Part shown: positions 20,966 to 30,263 of the stretch, piece after piece
Position numbering within the stretch: position 1 is the first letter of the stretch
How the letters are laid out: each line of letters starts with the position of its first letter
NCBI GenBank assembly: GCA_021811145.1
Contig: JAJZPN010000008.1
Coordinates: forward strand, 1-64,000
Reading direction: 5' to 3'
From: Pseudomonadota bacterium
Lineage (GTDB): Bacteria > Pseudomonadota > Gammaproteobacteria > Burkholderiales > Ferrovaceae
DNA length: 64,000 bases
Translations under genes and position numbers: made by a program
The notes under the pieces: generated by a model
What the model was told of the DNA's origin: nothing
Seen by the model: only the letters and a program-made list of their open reading frames with translations
The model's database searches: none

Positions 20966-21537
20966 TCCCCAATATCGAATCCCTTGGTCCTATTGTTGTC
21001 GTTTTACTAATGGCATTAGTAACCGGCTGGCTCTGGCGTGTGGTGGAACACAGCGGCTCCGCGGGTAATAATCTAAAAGAGCACAAACCTGACATTATTA
21101 TGAGTAAATTTTTTGCTCAGCAGTTAGATGAAAAGGGACGGATTCACTATACGCTTGATGCTAACCACATGATTCATTACCCAGATGACAGTAGCTCTTA
21201 TTTCCATCAAGTACTCTTTACTACTTTTGAACCTAAAGAACCACCAGTCACTGTACAATCTCATGATGCAGTGCGCTTTGATAACTTAGATAAAATTATT
21301 TTTACTGGTGACGTGGTTGTGACACGACAAAAAACTCTAGATCAACCAGTGACGGTACTTAGAACACAATCACTCACTGTATATTTAAAAAATGGTATTG
21401 GCGAGACAGATCAACCAGTGGTTATTAATTATGGAACCAACATACTGACTGCCGCTAATATGAAAGTTAACACTAAAACAAAGATTGCTGAATTTGGCCA
21501 TGCAAAAGCTATTTATTACCCAAAAAAATCTCATTAA
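20953..21537 (+). CDS. lptC: Lipopolysaccharide export protein LptC
   Basis: LptC is a bitopic inner-membrane protein that passes lipopolysaccharide from the LptBFG extractor to periplasmic LptA. I prefer the ATG at 20953 (MARIIPNIESLG), giving 194 residues; an in-frame ATG at 20932 is possible. A single N-terminal helix (about residues 11-28) is followed by the OstA/LptC beta-jellyroll (FAQQLDEKGRIHYTLDANHMIHY and later strands). Position between kdsC and lptA is the standard order. It overlaps both neighbours. Confidence 0.9.
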   Translation: MARIIPNIESLGPIVVVLLMALVTGWLWRVVEHSGSAGNNLKEHKPDIIMSKFFAQQLDEKGRIHYTLDANHMIHYPDDSSSYFHQVLFTTFEPKEPPVTVQSHDAVRFDNLDKIIFTGDVVVTRQKTLDQPVTVLRTQSLTVYLKNGIGETDQPVVINYGTNILTAANMKVNTKTKIAEFGHAKAIYYPKKSH

Positions 21538-22132
21538 GATTTTTTTTCTATGCTGTATGTTTATCGCTCAATGGGCTTATGCTGAGAAAGCCGATAAGGA
21601 TAAGCCTATCAATGTAGAATCAGACAAGATGACGGCAGATGATCTGAAAAAAATTTCCTACTTTGATGGTCACGTTGTTATGACTCAAGGCACCATTCGA
21701 TTAACCGGGGAGCATGTTATTGTTACGGAAGACAAAACGACCGGCTTTAAACATGCCACCGCATATGGCGATCCTGTTACTTTCCGTCAGAAAAAAGAAG
21801 CCTCAGATCAATGGGTCGATGGTGTAGCTCAACATGTTGAATATGACGAAAAAATTGGTCGAGTTGAGTTGTTTGATAAAGCAATTGTAAGACAAGATAA
21901 AGACGAGATTAAAGGGAATTATTTGTCTTATGATCTTAATTCAGAATTTCTCCAAGCTGAAGGTAAAAGTAAAAATAATGCGCCAACACCAAAAGGTAGA
22001 GTGCATATGATTTTTAAGCCTGAAGACAATAAGGCCTCTACACCTGCGCCTGCCGGAACGCCATCAAACACTCAACCCAAACCAAGTGTTCCCACGCCAA
22101 CACTTAAAATTGACAGTGATACAACCCCATGA
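21500..22132 (+). CDS. lptA: Lipopolysaccharide transport periplasmic protein LptA
   Basis: LptA forms the periplasmic bridge of the lipopolysaccharide export machine. From the ATG at 21500 the product has 210 residues with a signal peptide ending near QWAYA (about residue 28). A TTG at 21485 would add five residues; the ATG is preferred. The OstA-like fold is seen in [28 protein letters not shown] and in [18 protein letters not shown]. The C-terminal tail (about residues 175-210) is Pro/Thr-rich and probably disordered. It overlaps lptC by 38 bases and lptB by four. Confidence 0.92.
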   Translation: MQKLFITQKNLIKIFFLCCMFIAQWAYAEKADKDKPINVESDKMTADDLKKISYFDGHVVMTQGTIRLTGEHVIVTEDKTTGFKHATAYGDPVTFRQKKEASDQWVDGVAQHVEYDEKIGRVELFDKAIVRQDKDEIKGNYLSYDLNSEFLQAEGKSKNNAPTPKGRVHMIFKPEDNKASTPAPAGTPSNTQPKPSVPTPTLKIDSDTTP

Positions 22133-22851
22133 GCGAATTAAGAGTTGAACATTTAGTTAAAAAATATAAGTCACGTACTGTAGTGAAAGACTTATCTCTT
22201 AATGTGGAAAAGGGGGAGGTGGTCGGTTTACTTGGTCCCAATGGAGCCGGAAAAACTACCTGTTTTTATATGATTGTGGGATTAGTACCACTTGATGGCG
22301 GTGAGATTTACTTAGACAACACCCGTTTGAGTCTTCTACCTATTCATAAACGCTCACAACTCGGCGTATCTTACTTACCACAGGAAGCATCTATTTTTCG
22401 ACGTATGACAGTCGCAGATAACATTTTATCGGTCTTACAATTAAGAGGGCTTAAAGCCGATGAATGTGCAGAAGAATTAGACAGCCTTTTGGCAGAACTG
22501 CATATCTCTCATCTTCGTAATAATCCTGCAATTAGTCTTTCTGGTGGGGAAAGACGACGTGTTGAAATCGCAAGGGCGTTGGCCACTAATCCTCGTTTTA
22601 TTTTATTAGATGAGCCTTTTGCAGGGGTTGATCCTATTGCGGTCATGGATATTCAACAAATCATTCGCTTTTTAAAGGATCGAGGAATTGGGGTACTCAT
22701 TACTGATCATAATGTGCGAGAAACCTTAGGTATTTGTGATCGCGCCTATATTATTAATCAGGGTACTGTTTTGGCATCAGGTCGACCTGATGAAATCATT
22801 CATAATGACAACGTCCGCAAAGTCTATCTGGGTGAGCATTTCAAGCTATAG
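22129..22851 (+). CDS. lptB: Lipopolysaccharide export ABC ATPase LptB
   Basis: LptB is the ATPase of the LptB2FG complex that extracts lipopolysaccharide from the inner membrane. The 240-residue protein has Walker [18 protein letters not shown], the family Q-loop region [15 protein letters not shown], signature [15 protein letters not shown], Walker [16 protein letters not shown] and the H-loop ITDHNVRET. These segments are almost identical across Proteobacteria. lptF and lptG are not in the window. The next gene, rpoN, starts three bases after its stop. Confidence 0.97.
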   Translation: MSELRVEHLVKKYKSRTVVKDLSLNVEKGEVVGLLGPNGAGKTTCFYMIVGLVPLDGGEIYLDNTRLSLLPIHKRSQLGVSYLPQEASIFRRMTVADNILSVLQLRGLKADECAEELDSLLAELHISHLRNNPAISLSGGERRRVEIARALATNPRFILLDEPFAGVDPIAVMDIQQIIRFLKDRGIGVLITDHNVRETLGICDRAYIINQGTVLASGRPDEIIHNDNVRKVYLGEHFKL

Positions 22852-22854
22852 TCA

Positions 22855-24258
22855 ATGAAACAAAACCTACAGCTAAAGCTCTCTCAGCAGTTAGCGCTCA
22901 CTCCGCAGCTGCAACAGGCAATCAAACTATTACAGTTATCAACCATTGAGCTTAATCAAGAAATTGAAGAGGCTGTTAGAGACAATCCATTATTAGAACT
23001 GCAGGATACCAATGGCTCTCCTACAACACAGGATAACAGCTCAGATGTAGAGTTATCTTCTCATCGCTATGAATCAAACGAAGCCGATGTAGATAACAGT
23101 ATAGATTCTACCTGGGATAGTAGTTATCCCAAATCATCCTCATCGGATGAGCGCGATGAAGATTATTTTGCTATTGAAGATAAACCCAATTTAATTGATC
23201 ACTTAAAAGAACAATTAAGATTAATGCCCTTATCAGACAAAGATAGGGTAATCATCAGCCAACTCATCGCTAATATTAATGACTCAGGTTATTTAGACGC
23301 CTCATTAGAAGAAATTCAAGCTCAATTTCCCCATGAAGCCGAAATAGACATTGAAGAAATTAAAGTATGCGTAAAATTGCTACAAACGCTTGAACCAACA
23401 GGTATTGGTGCAGCGAATTTATCAGAATGTTTGCTTCTTCAACTTAATCAACTCTATACCACTCATCCTGCCTATCGTTTCGCTGTGAGCGTATGCCAAG
23501 ACTATTTAGCGTTATTAGGAAATCGGGATTACGCAAAGCTTAAAAAAGCACTGAAAATAAATGACGATCAATTAAAACAAGTTATTCAGTTGATTACCCA
23601 ACTTAACCCAAAGCCTGCGGAACATTTTTTTCAACAGGACACACGATACATAATACCTGATGTCATTGTTAAGAAAAGTGCTAGAAAATGGATTGCTCAA
23701 CTGAATCCACAAGTATTACCACGTTTAAGAATCAATCAACTCTACGCCAATTTATTACAAAACAATGAGGGGCATTCTTCATTAACCACCCAACTTCAAG
23801 AAGCTCGATGGTTAATAAAAAACATACAGCAACGATTTGATACGATTTTAAAAGTTTCTCAAGCTATAGTAGACGAACAGCAAGATTTTTTTGAGTTTGG
23901 TGAAGTCTCTATGAAACCTATGATTTTGAAAGAAATTGCTGATCTAGTTGGCTTACATGAATCAACTATATCGCGGGTTACGACGCAAAAATATATGTTT
24001 AGTCCTAGAGGCATATTTGAATTAAAATATTTCTTCAGCAGTCATGTGTCAACAGAGCAAGGAGGAACAGCATCATCCACTTCAATTAGAGCCCTAATCA
24101 AGCAATTAATTAGTGAGGAAAATCCAAAAAAACCTTTATCAGACAATCAAATTTCAGATATTCTGAATGAGAGAGGGATAGTTGTTGCCAGGCGAACAGT
24201 AGCTAAATATAGGGAGTCCATGCAAATATATCCTGCTAGTCAACGTAAAATTATTTAA
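22855..24258 (+). CDS. rpoN: RNA polymerase sigma-54 factor
   Basis: RpoN directs RNA polymerase to -24/-12 promoters that need an AAA+ activator. The 467-residue product has the Gln-rich region I (QQLALTPQLQQAIKLLQLS), an acidic region II (about residues 60-110), the core-binding region III, the HTH around KEIADLVGLHESTISRVTTQKYM and the C-terminal RpoN box ARRTVAKYR. It lies in the usual lptB-rpoN-hpf-ptsN order. A likely target promoter (glnA) and an activator (NtrC) are encoded in this same window. Confidence 0.97.
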   Translation: MKQNLQLKLSQQLALTPQLQQAIKLLQLSTIELNQEIEEAVRDNPLLELQDTNGSPTTQDNSSDVELSSHRYESNEADVDNSIDSTWDSSYPKSSSSDERDEDYFAIEDKPNLIDHLKEQLRLMPLSDKDRVIISQLIANINDSGYLDASLEEIQAQFPHEAEIDIEEIKVCVKLLQTLEPTGIGAANLSECLLLQLNQLYTTHPAYRFAVSVCQDYLALLGNRDYAKLKKALKINDDQLKQVIQLITQLNPKPAEHFFQQDTRYIIPDVIVKKSARKWIAQLNPQVLPRLRINQLYANLLQNNEGHSSLTTQLQEARWLIKNIQQRFDTILKVSQAIVDEQQDFFEFGEVSMKPMILKEIADLVGLHESTISRVTTQKYMFSPRGIFELKYFFSSHVSTEQGGTASSTSIRALIKQLISEENPKKPLSDNQISDILNERGIVVARRTVAKYRESMQIYPASQRKII

Positions 24259-24274
24259 TTATTAGGAGGTTATA

Positions 24275-24598
24275 ATGAAAGTTAATGTTACAGGACAACA
24301 CGTAGAAATTACTCCTGCAATGCGCGATCATATTTCTGAGAAAATGCAACGCATTAAAAATCATTTTGATCAACCTATCGATATTAACGTGATTCTTAAA
24401 ATAGAAAAATTACAAAATCATGTGGAAGCTAACGTACGTGTAAATGGCAGAGATATTTTTGCGCAAACCTCCGGTTCTGATATGTATGTTGCTATTGACG
24501 ATCTTGCTCATTTGTTAGACCGTCAAATTATTAAGCAGAAAGAAAAAAATCAAAATAATCGTGGTGCTGAAAGTATCAGGCACCATAATGGTGAGTAA
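24275..24598 (+). CDS. hpf: Ribosome hibernation promoting factor, short form
   Basis: HPF/YfiA-family protein of 107 residues that binds the 30S decoding site and promotes ribosome dimerisation or silencing in slow growth. The S30AE fold is seen in VNVTGQHVEITPAMRDHISEKMQRI and the later AQTSGSDMYVAIDDLAHLLDRQIIKQKEK helix. The length indicates the short form without the C-terminal dimerisation domain. A very strong ribosome site (TTAGGAGGT) seven bases before the ATG suggests high translation. It is the modulation gene that classically follows rpoN. Confidence 0.94.
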   Translation: MKVNVTGQHVEITPAMRDHISEKMQRIKNHFDQPIDINVILKIEKLQNHVEANVRVNGRDIFAQTSGSDMYVAIDDLAHLLDRQIIKQKEKNQNNRGAESIRHHNGE

Positions 24599-24618
24599 TT
24601 ATTTGCTAATACATTAAC

Positions 24619-25104
24619 ATGGAAGCAATCACAAAACTATTAAAGCAAAGCCATGTTTTAATCGACATGGAAGTGACCAGTAAAAAAAGATTGTTCGAAC
24701 AAATTGGTATTCTTTTTGAAAACAACAATCAATTATCACGTAGCCTTGTATACGATGCATTATTCAATCGTGAAAAACTAGGTTCCACTGGATTAGGTCA
24801 TGGCTTTGCCCTTCCACATGGCCGTTTTAAAGGCCTCAAACATCCGCTATGTGCGTTTATTAGACTAAATAGCGCAATTCCTTTCGAATCTCCTGATAGT
24901 GAAAATGTCAAAATGGCATTTGTACTATTGGTTCCTGATCATGCCAATGAACATCATCTGAAGCTACTTAGTGAAATTGCTGAAATGTTCAGTGACGATG
25001 AACTAAGACATACGATCTTATCTGCTCCGTCTGCAGAAGTCGTTTACGAAACAATCATTAATTGGGTACCTTATGCCAGACGTCAGCGTTCAACGACTAT
25101 TTGA
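24619..25104 (+). CDS. ptsN: Nitrogen PTS EIIA component
   Basis: PtsN (EIIA-Ntr) is the terminal phosphoryl acceptor of the nitrogen PTS, regulating potassium transport and stress responses rather than sugar uptake. The 161-residue protein has the phosphorylatable His in FALPHGRFKGL and the flanking NREKLGSTGLGHG segment of the family. Its 3' end overlaps hprK by 32 bases. No EI-Ntr (ptsP) or NPr (ptsO) is seen nearby. Confidence 0.95.
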   Translation: MEAITKLLKQSHVLIDMEVTSKKRLFEQIGILFENNNQLSRSLVYDALFNREKLGSTGLGHGFALPHGRFKGLKHPLCAFIRLNSAIPFESPDSENVKMAFVLLVPDHANEHHLKLLSEIAEMFSDDELRHTILSAPSAEVVYETIINWVPYARRQRSTTI

Positions 25105-26038
25105 CGACAATCAAGAAAAAAACAGTTTAGTATGGCTTACCGATAACATCGGTAAAGATAAGGTTATACCTATAGGAAGTCTCACAGACCGTGATGTAGG
25201 AACTATCGCTCATCTTAATTTAACTCACCCTCATCGCTTTCAAGTATTGGGACAAATGGAGTTAACTTATTTAAAAAGTTTAGCTAAAGGGCAACTTCAC
25301 GACGCCTTAACCAGACTTTTTTCAGATAATCTGGCTGCGCTATTTATTACTGAGAACGCTGATATGTTTGAGCCATTAAGAGAGATGGCTATTAAAAGAG
25401 AAGTTGCTATCCTTGGTTGCTCTCTATCAAGCGCAGATTTGATTAATAATCTTAACTATTATTTAAGCCAAGAATTAGCAGAAGAAACCACGGTACACGG
25501 TGTCTTCATGGTGATTCTAGAAGTGGGTGTACTCATTACTGGCGACTCTGCTGTCGGTAAAAGTGAATTAGCACTTGAACTCATTTCTCGCGGGCATGGT
25601 TTTGTTGCTGATGACGCTGTAGATTTATATAAAATTGGACCAGAAACTATTCAAGGAAAGTGTCCTCCCATGCTCAAAGATTTCTTAGAAGTAAGAGGGC
25701 TTGGGTTAATTAATATTCGTTCAATTTTTGGTGAAACAGCGGTTCGTCCAAGAAAAAATTTAAAGCTCATAGTTCATCTTGAACGCCCACCTGGCGGCGA
25801 TCTCAGTGCGTTTGAGCGATTACCAAGCCACACACCAACCCAATCTATTCTTGGTATTGATATTCCAAAAGTTGTTTTACCAGTTGCTGTAGGAAGAAAC
25901 CTTGCTGTTTTAGTTGAAGCTGCCACACGTAATTTTATTTTGATGCAACGTGGTATAAACAGTACTCAACAGTTTTTAGATAGACAAAAAGAATTTATGG
26001 GTATCGAACACTTTGATTCGAGCGATGAAAAAGACTAG
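25073..26038 (+). CDS. hprK: HPr kinase/phosphorylase
   Basis: HprK phosphorylates or dephosphorylates a serine in HPr-like proteins, coupling PTS state to metabolism. The 321-residue protein has the P-loop GDSAVGKSELALEL, the HprK signature LEVRGLGLINIRSIFGE and the following KLIVHLE region. In Proteobacteria hprK next to ptsN belongs to a regulatory PTS without sugar permeases. Its HPr substrate must be encoded outside this window. The ATG at 25073 lies inside ptsN. Confidence 0.95.
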   Translation: MPDVSVQRLFDDNQEKNSLVWLTDNIGKDKVIPIGSLTDRDVGTIAHLNLTHPHRFQVLGQMELTYLKSLAKGQLHDALTRLFSDNLAALFITENADMFEPLREMAIKREVAILGCSLSSADLINNLNYYLSQELAEETTVHGVFMVILEVGVLITGDSAVGKSELALELISRGHGFVADDAVDLYKIGPETIQGKCPPMLKDFLEVRGLGLINIRSIFGETAVRPRKNLKLIVHLERPPGGDLSAFERLPSHTPTQSILGIDIPKVVLPVAVGRNLAVLVEAATRNFILMQRGINSTQQFLDRQKEFMGIEHFDSSDEKD

Positions 26039-26043
26039 TTGAT

Positions 26044-26886
26044 ATGACTGCGCATATTATTTTAATTAGTGGATTGTCTGGCTCTGGTAAAACAGTGGCC
26101 TTAAAAGCACGGGAGGATGCAGGTTTCTTTTCAATGGATAATCTTCCTGTTCCCTTCGCTTTTGAGATTATTTCAAAACTGATTAAACGTGGAGAAAATA
26201 AAATCGCTGTGACACTGGATGCGCGTAGCGGCGAGGATATATCTGAACTGCCATTAATTTTAAATAAATTAAGAGAAAATAACTGGCATTCACATTTTAT
26301 TTTCTTAGATGCCAGTGATAATGATTTAATTCGCCGTTTTTCTGAAACCCGTCGCCCCCATCCTTTATCTCAAGGAACACTTTCTATTGTTGAATGTATC
26401 AGTTCTGAAAGACGCCTTTTATCAGATATTTCTGATATTGGTTACAAAATTGATACCACTCAAATCACACCCAATGCGCTGCGAGCAAGAATTAAAAGCT
26501 ACTTAAATATTGATGCCAATCGATTAACGTTATTTTTTGAATCATTTGGCTTTAAACATGGTATCCCTCTTGATGCAGATTTTGTCTTTGATGTACGTTG
26601 TATCCCTAATCCTTTCTATGATCCTAAACTTCGCCCGCTTACCGGACAGGATGATGCAGTTATTGTTTTTTTAGATAACGATCTATTGGCACAGAAAATG
26701 TTTAACGATATAAGTCATTTTATTCAAAATTGGACTACTGCTTTTATACAGGATAATCGAACCACACTAACCATTGCTATTGGTTGCACCGGCGGACAAC
26801 ACCGGTCTGTCTATTTAGCTGACAAACTTAAACAGCATTTCAAGGATCTCTTCTCAGTACAAGTTATTCATCGCGAACTCTCCTAA
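26044..26886 (+). CDS. rapZ: RNase adapter protein RapZ
   Basis: RapZ-family P-loop protein of 280 residues; in E. coli it delivers the small RNA GlmZ to RNase E and so tunes amino-sugar synthesis. Walker A GLSGSGKTVALKARED and the downstream FSMDNLPV are intact. The C-terminal domain shows FESFGFKHGIPLDADFVFDVRCIPNPF and the IGCTGGQHRSVYL motif, all diagnostic. It ends the rpoN cluster and overlaps the convergent mutY by four bases. Whether a GlmZ-like RNA exists here is unknown. Confidence 0.95.
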   Translation: MTAHIILISGLSGSGKTVALKAREDAGFFSMDNLPVPFAFEIISKLIKRGENKIAVTLDARSGEDISELPLILNKLRENNWHSHFIFLDASDNDLIRRFSETRRPHPLSQGTLSIVECISSERRLLSDISDIGYKIDTTQITPNALRARIKSYLNIDANRLTLFFESFGFKHGIPLDADFVFDVRCIPNPFYDPKLRPLTGQDDAVIVFLDNDLLAQKMFNDISHFIQNWTTAFIQDNRTTLTIAIGCTGGQHRSVYLADKLKQHFKDLFSVQVIHRELS

Positions 26887-27911
26887 GCTAAATAGGCCAA
26901 GATCTTATTCATAGCAACAGGAATTGCTTTTTGTTGTATTTGCTCGGCTGTTAACCACAGGCCTTCTGTAGATAATTGGTGAGTGAATTGTTGCTTCACT
27001 TGCCAGTGTTCAATACTGAGCTCCAGTGTTCGATGAGTCAATTGATGCTTTAGTTGCGGATAAGTGGTTTTAAGTTGTGCTTCAATATGTTGTTGTGCTA
27101 ACCAGTGTTGTGTATCCACTGGCCCTTCCAGCATAGGGAAAGCCCATAAGTTTTTCCATATATTGTTATTACGCTTTATTAAAAAATACTGTTTTTCGTG
27201 TTCTATGATTAAAACAGACAATTTCACAACTTGTACTGCCACTTTCTTTTTTCTTTCTGGATAACGGTAAATGGTATTACTGTGTTTAGCACTGCAGCCA
27301 CTCTCTAAGGGACATGACATACAAAGTGGTGTTGTCCGCGTGCAAATGGTTGCCCCCAAGTCCATTAGGCCTTGAGTATAAGCTACTATATTGTCATCAG
27401 GTAATAAGGACTCCGCTAACTGCCATAGTTTTCGCTCAACCTCTTTACTATAAACATTGCCTTCAATGGCAAAATAACGAGTCAATACACGTTTAACATT
27501 GCCATCCAAAATGGGTAATTTCTGATTAAATGCAAATACCCCAATGGCTCCTGCAGTTGATTTACCGACACCGGGTAACTGTTCCCGTAATTCCTGCTCA
27601 ACGGGAAACTTTGCCTTATGACGGCTAGCGATTTGTTGGGCTGCGTGATGTAAGTTTCTTGCTCGAGAGTAATAACCTAATCCTGCCCATAATTCTAAAA
27701 CTTGATCTTGATGTGCTTCAGCCAATGAAGTAATTGTCGGAAAGCGATTTAAGAATCTGTCAAAGTAGGCAATTACTGTAGAGACTTGGGTTTGCTGTAG
27801 CATAATTTCAGATAACCATACTCTGTAAGGATCTCTTGATTGTTGCCAAGGCAGGTGATGTCTACCGAACTCTTTTTGCCATTCTATAACAGCTTGAGAA
27901 AATACAATCAT
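26883..27911 (-). CDS. mutY: Adenine DNA glycosylase
   Basis: MutY removes adenine mispaired with 8-oxoguanine. The 342-residue protein has the helix-hairpin-helix domain with the catalytic LWAGLGYYSRARNLH and LPGVGKSTAGAI segments. The iron-sulfur cluster motif C-x6-C-x2-C-x5-C is complete in CTRTTPLCMSCPLESGC. A C-terminal NUDIX-like domain, which recognises 8-oxoguanine, begins near residue 225. Upstream on this strand is tRNA-Gly, 35 bases away. Confidence 0.95.
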   Translation of the reverse strand: MIVFSQAVIEWQKEFGRHHLPWQQSRDPYRVWLSEIMLQQTQVSTVIAYFDRFLNRFPTITSLAEAHQDQVLELWAGLGYYSRARNLHHAAQQIASRHKAKFPVEQELREQLPGVGKSTAGAIGVFAFNQKLPILDGNVKRVLTRYFAIEGNVYSKEVERKLWQLAESLLPDDNIVAYTQGLMDLGATICTRTTPLCMSCPLESGCSAKHSNTIYRYPERKKKVAVQVVKLSVLIIEHEKQYFLIKRNNNIWKNLWAFPMLEGPVDTQHWLAQQHIEAQLKTTYPQLKHQLTHRTLELSIEHWQVKQQFTHQLSTEGLWLTAEQIQQKAIPVAMNKILAYLA

Positions 27912-27946
27912 GATTAAATTAAGAAGGCTGATCTATTCCTGATATG

Positions 27947-28017
27947 AGCGGGTGAAGGGAATCGAACCCTCGTCTTAAGCTTGGGAAGCTTCTGCTCTAC
28001 CATTGAGCTACACCCGC
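27947..28017 (-). tRNA. tRNA-Gly (anticodon CCC)
   Basis: A 71-nucleotide cloverleaf on the minus strand. It has a seven-pair acceptor stem (GCGGGTG with CACCCGC), a D-arm GCTC...GAGC, an anticodon loop TTCCCAA, a four-base variable loop, and a T-arm GAGGG-TTCGATT-CCCTT. The anticodon CCC reads glycine GGG codons, and the sequence closely resembles the E. coli glyU type. Pair 27-43 of the anticodon stem is a G/A mismatch. The 3' CCA is not encoded (the discriminator T is followed by CAT), so it must be added after transcription. Confidence 0.93.
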
Positions 28018-28092
28018 GGCTACACTTTAAACAATACTATTTTATTATAGAATAAGATTTATCGTTGTCTATCATGCTAACATTAACTGATT

Positions 28093-28293
28093 ATGAATAT
28101 TATTGTTAACGGTCAATCTCTTTCTGTACAACCTAACACTGCTCTAAGCACAGTGATTGATACCTTGAATCTTAAAAATCAACGTTTTGCTGTTGAAGTA
28201 AATGGTGAGATTGTAACCCGTTCCTTACATAATCAATACGTTATGCAAGAAAATGACAAAGTTGAAATTGTAGTTGCTGTGGGTGGTGGATAA
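28093..28293 (+). CDS. thiS: Sulfur carrier protein ThiS
   Basis: ThiS is the ubiquitin-like sulfur carrier used to build the thiazole of thiamine. The 66-residue protein ends in VAVGGG; the terminal Gly-Gly is adenylylated and thiocarboxylated. The N-terminus [12 protein letters not shown] is the typical beta-grasp start. It is two bases ahead of thiG and divergent from the tRNA. No TPP riboswitch is recognisable in the 75 bases upstream. Confidence 0.95.
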   Translation: MNIIVNGQSLSVQPNTALSTVIDTLNLKNQRFAVEVNGEIVTRSLHNQYVMQENDKVEIVVAVGGG

Positions 28294-28295
28294 TT

Positions 28296-29084
28296 ATGAA
28301 TACAGATGAATTTAAAATTGCAGGAAAAACCTACCAATCTCGTCTACTCGTTGGTACGGGTAAGTACCGTGATTTTCAGGAAACTCAACAAGCTATAGAA
28401 GAGAGTGGTGCTGAAATCATCACAGTCGCTATACGTCGCACAAACATTGGGCAAAATCCAAATGAATCTAATTTATTAGACTTTATTTCACCGACTAAAT
28501 ATACCCTTCTACCTAATACTGCAGGCTGTTATAACGCTGAGGATGCCATCAGAACTCTACGTCTAGCAAGAGAGTTACTAGATGGTCATAATTTAGTTAA
28601 ATTAGAAGTATTAGGAGACAGTAAAACTCTTTTTCCTAATATGCCAGAGACACTTCTAGCGGCAAAAACACTGGTAAAAGATGGTTTTGATGTCATGGTG
28701 TACTGTAGCGATGATCCCATCCAAGCTCGTCAATTAGAAGATATCGGTTGTGTAGCCGTCATGCCTCTCGCCTCTCTCATCGGTTCTGGTATGGGAATTC
28801 TCAACCCTTGGAATCTCAGTATTATTATTGATCAGTTACAGGTACCTGTTATTGTTGATGCAGGTGTAGGCACTGCCTCTGATGCGGCCATTGCCATGGA
28901 ATTAGGTTGCGCTGGGGTACTAATGAACACAGCTATTGCACAGGCTAAAAATCCTGTACTCATGGCCTCAGCCATGAAAAAGGCAATTCAAGCTGGACGC
29001 GAAGCCTATCTGGCAGGTCGTATGCCGAAAAAAACCTACCAAGCAGAACCAAGCTCTCCTACAACAGGTTTGATTTCTTCATGA
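28296..29084 (+). CDS. thiG: Thiazole synthase ThiG
   Basis: ThiG condenses deoxyxylulose phosphate, dehydroglycine and sulfur from ThiS into the thiazole phosphate of thiamine. The 262-residue (beta/alpha)8 barrel contains [30 protein letters not shown] and the Schiff-base Lys in LVKLEVLGD. It also has [21 protein letters not shown]. It is coupled to thiS and overlaps trmB by four bases (ATGA). Other thi genes are not in the window. Confidence 0.96.
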   Translation: MNTDEFKIAGKTYQSRLLVGTGKYRDFQETQQAIEESGAEIITVAIRRTNIGQNPNESNLLDFISPTKYTLLPNTAGCYNAEDAIRTLRLARELLDGHNLVKLEVLGDSKTLFPNMPETLLAAKTLVKDGFDVMVYCSDDPIQARQLEDIGCVAVMPLASLIGSGMGILNPWNLSIIIDQLQVPVIVDAGVGTASDAAIAMELGCAGVLMNTAIAQAKNPVLMASAMKKAIQAGREAYLAGRMPKKTYQAEPSSPTTGLISS

Positions 29085-29773
29085 GCATGACCACAATCGG
29101 ACAACATATTCGAAGCTATGTGTTAAGGCAAGGAAGACTATCAACAGGCCAACAGCGAGCAATTGACGAATTATTTCCCAAATGGGGGATTCAATTTACC
29201 CAAGAGAAAGGCGTATTATCCTTTCATGAGATTTTTAATAGAGAAGCACCCACCATACTAGAGATTGGCTTTGGTATGGGAGAACCCACAATTGATATTG
29301 CTAAAACTTTTCCTGAAAAAAACTTTATTGCAGTGGATGTTCATGGACCAGGAATTGGTAATATCTTAAAGTTAATTGATCAAGAAAACCTAACTAATGT
29401 GCGCGTGATACGTCACGATGCTGTAGAGGTATTTCAATTTCTAATTCCACCACAAAGCCTTGCTGGAGTACATGTCTTTTTTCCTGATCCTTGGCCTAAA
29501 GCAAGACACCACAAAAGAAGACTCATTCAACCTTCCTTTATCAATAACTTAGTTAACTATATAGAAAAGGGGGGTTACATTCACTTAGCCACTGACTGGC
29601 AAGACTATGCTGATCAAATGCTAGAAGTACTCTCGCAGTGCCCACAACTAAAAAATACCACATCAGGTTTTGCCGCAAGACCCAACTATCGTCCCTTAAC
29701 TAAATTTGAAAACAGGGGACTCAAATTAGGTCATGGGGTATGGGATTTATTATTTATTAAAGAAAGTGAGTGA
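29081..29773 (+). CDS. trmB: tRNA (guanine-N7)-methyltransferase
   Basis: TrmB methylates G46 in the variable loop of tRNAs using S-adenosylmethionine. The 230-residue protein has the SAM motif [16 protein letters not shown], the [14 protein letters not shown] signature and the C-terminal [15 protein letters not shown] block. The ATG at 29081 overlaps the thiG stop; a second ATG at 29087 is possible. The end overlaps ogt on the other strand by 17 bases. It has no obvious functional tie to thiSG. Confidence 0.95.
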   Translation: MSMTTIGQHIRSYVLRQGRLSTGQQRAIDELFPKWGIQFTQEKGVLSFHEIFNREAPTILEIGFGMGEPTIDIAKTFPEKNFIAVDVHGPGIGNILKLIDQENLTNVRVIRHDAVEVFQFLIPPQSLAGVHVFFPDPWPKARHHKRRLIQPSFINNLVNYIEKGGYIHLATDWQDYADQMLEVLSQCPQLKNTTSGFAARPNYRPLTKFENRGLKLGHGVWDLLFIKESE

Positions 29774-30263
29774 TTCCTTCTTTAGCGAGTAACTCTTTTT
29801 TAAATTCAACACCTAAACCAAAACCACCTAATTTTCCTGATGAACCCACTACCCGGTGACATGGCACAATAAAAGGCAGGGGATTAGCGCCACACGCTGT
29901 TCCTACAGCCCTTACTGCTCTTCTATGGCCTATCTCTTGGGCAATATCTTGATAGGTTTTTACCGCTCCTAGGGGAATGGTGAGAATGGCTTGCCATACC
30001 TTTTCTTGAAATACAGTTCCCTCAAGTCGATACGGAAGTTGAATGTCATATGCTGGGTGATGAATTAAATGTATCACTTCATCAGCAATCAATTTTAATC
30101 TGCCAGAGTATTCCATGCTGGGATAATATTCTAATAAAAACAAATGTAACTCGTCTAAACGGGGCTTTACATCAATTCTTAATAACGTCGTATCGTCACA
30201 TACCACCCCCATATGTCCCCAGGGGGACACGCGAGTAGTAAAAAAGTTAATTGAGTTAGTCAT
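29757..30263 (-). CDS. ogt: Methylated-DNA--protein-cysteine methyltransferase
   Basis: Suicide repair protein that transfers O6-alkyl groups from guanine to its own cysteine. The 168-residue product has the active-site PFIVPCHRVVGSSG block, the VWQAILTIPLGAVKTYQDIA helix-turn-helix region with the Arg-finger HRRAVRAVGTACGANP, and the C-terminal LGGFGLGVEFKKELLAKEG. There is no AraC-like domain, so it is the Ogt rather than the Ada type. It overlaps hemW by eight bases. Confidence 0.95.
   Translation of the reverse strand: MTNSINFFTTRVSPWGHMGVVCDDTTLLRIDVKPRLDELHLFLLEYYPSMEYSGRLKLIADEVIHLIHHPAYDIQLPYRLEGTVFQEKVWQAILTIPLGAVKTYQDIAQEIGHRRAVRAVGTACGANPLPFIVPCHRVVGSSGKLGGFGLGVEFKKELLAKEGITHFL

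Noticed and set aside
28018-28092. Possible TPP riboswitch ahead of thiS
   Set aside because: Only 75 bases are available between tRNA-Gly and thiS and no conserved thi-box sequences are visible.
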